Of a DNA stretch of 5,126 nt, positions 5,118 through 5,126 are shown one piece after another; positions within the stretch are counted from its first letter, which is position 1; every line of letters begins with the position of its first letter. The notes under the pieces were generated by a model that saw only the letters and a program-made list of their open reading frames with translations, searched no databases and was not told where the DNA came from. The stretch is from assembly GCA_910587495.1 (NCBI GenBank), contig CAJUMT010000108.1, positions 6,227-11,352 of the forward strand, written 5' to 3'. The translations under genes were made by a program, and so were the position numbers. This stretch comes from an uncultured Lachnospiraceae bacterium. Its GTDB lineage: Bacteria; Bacillota_A; Clostridia; Lachnospirales; Lachnospiraceae.

Positions 5118-5126
5118 TAAGGATTC

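Noticed and set aside
1..5126. CRISPR array, tRNA or rRNA genes, complete insertion sequence
   Set aside because: No regularly spaced repeats, no cloverleaf or rRNA-like stretches, and no intact transposase were seen on either strand.

Overview
The window looks like a piece of a Clostridia chromosome, most likely from a Lachnospiraceae-type gut anaerobe. Three things suggest this: Shine-Dalgarno sites of the AGGAG/GGAGG type, mid-range GC in the enzyme genes, and an ATPase with the R-A-R-Q-Y-G-K-T-T P-loop, a family I associate with that group. The assignment is inference; no rRNA or other marker gene is present. All genes are on the + strand.

Layout. Positions 2-292 are the C-terminal end of a CNNM/CorC/HlyC-type membrane transporter that enters from the left. 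Its TAA overlaps the ATG of the next gene. Positions 292-3801 hold two consecutive small-then-large subunit pairs of the aconitase superfamily (3-isopropylmalate dehydratase LeuD/LeuC type): pair 1 at 292-768 and 772-2022, pair 2 at 2050-2547 and 2554-3801. All spacings are 3 to 27 bases with a Shine-Dalgarno site before each start, so they read as one operon. Both pairs keep the three cluster cysteines and the catalytic Asp-His, Asp-Ser-His and Ser-Ser-Arg residues, so both should be active [4Fe-4S] hydro-lyases/isomerases. They are old paralogues: about 42% identity over residues 111-410 of the large subunits, by hand count. Pair 1 has unusual residues around its cluster ligands. No leuA or leuB is in view, so substrates cannot be fixed; isopropylmalate, citramalate, dimethylmalate/dimethylmaleate and other 2-hydroxy diacids are all possible.

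Positions 3802-4946 carry an AAA-like ATPase gene that abuts the last dehydratase stop. Its frame is broken at a run of eight A just before the Walker B motif. Even if the frame is restored, the protein (381 aa) stops before the C-terminal nuclease-like region I expect for the family. It is much more AT-rich than the operon in front of it, and it is probably a decaying accessory gene.

Positions 4947-5126 have no intact gene. They contain two inverted-repeat pairs that interlock in A-B-A'-B' order around a TATAAT box, followed by a short, broken reading frame. This could be the degenerate edge of a mobile or repeated element, or a folded RNA leader.

The most interesting points are the tandem diverged dehydratase pairs coupled to a metal-transporter-family gene, the altered iron-sulfur pocket of pair 1, the slippery A-run in the ATPase, and the interlocked repeats at the right end.
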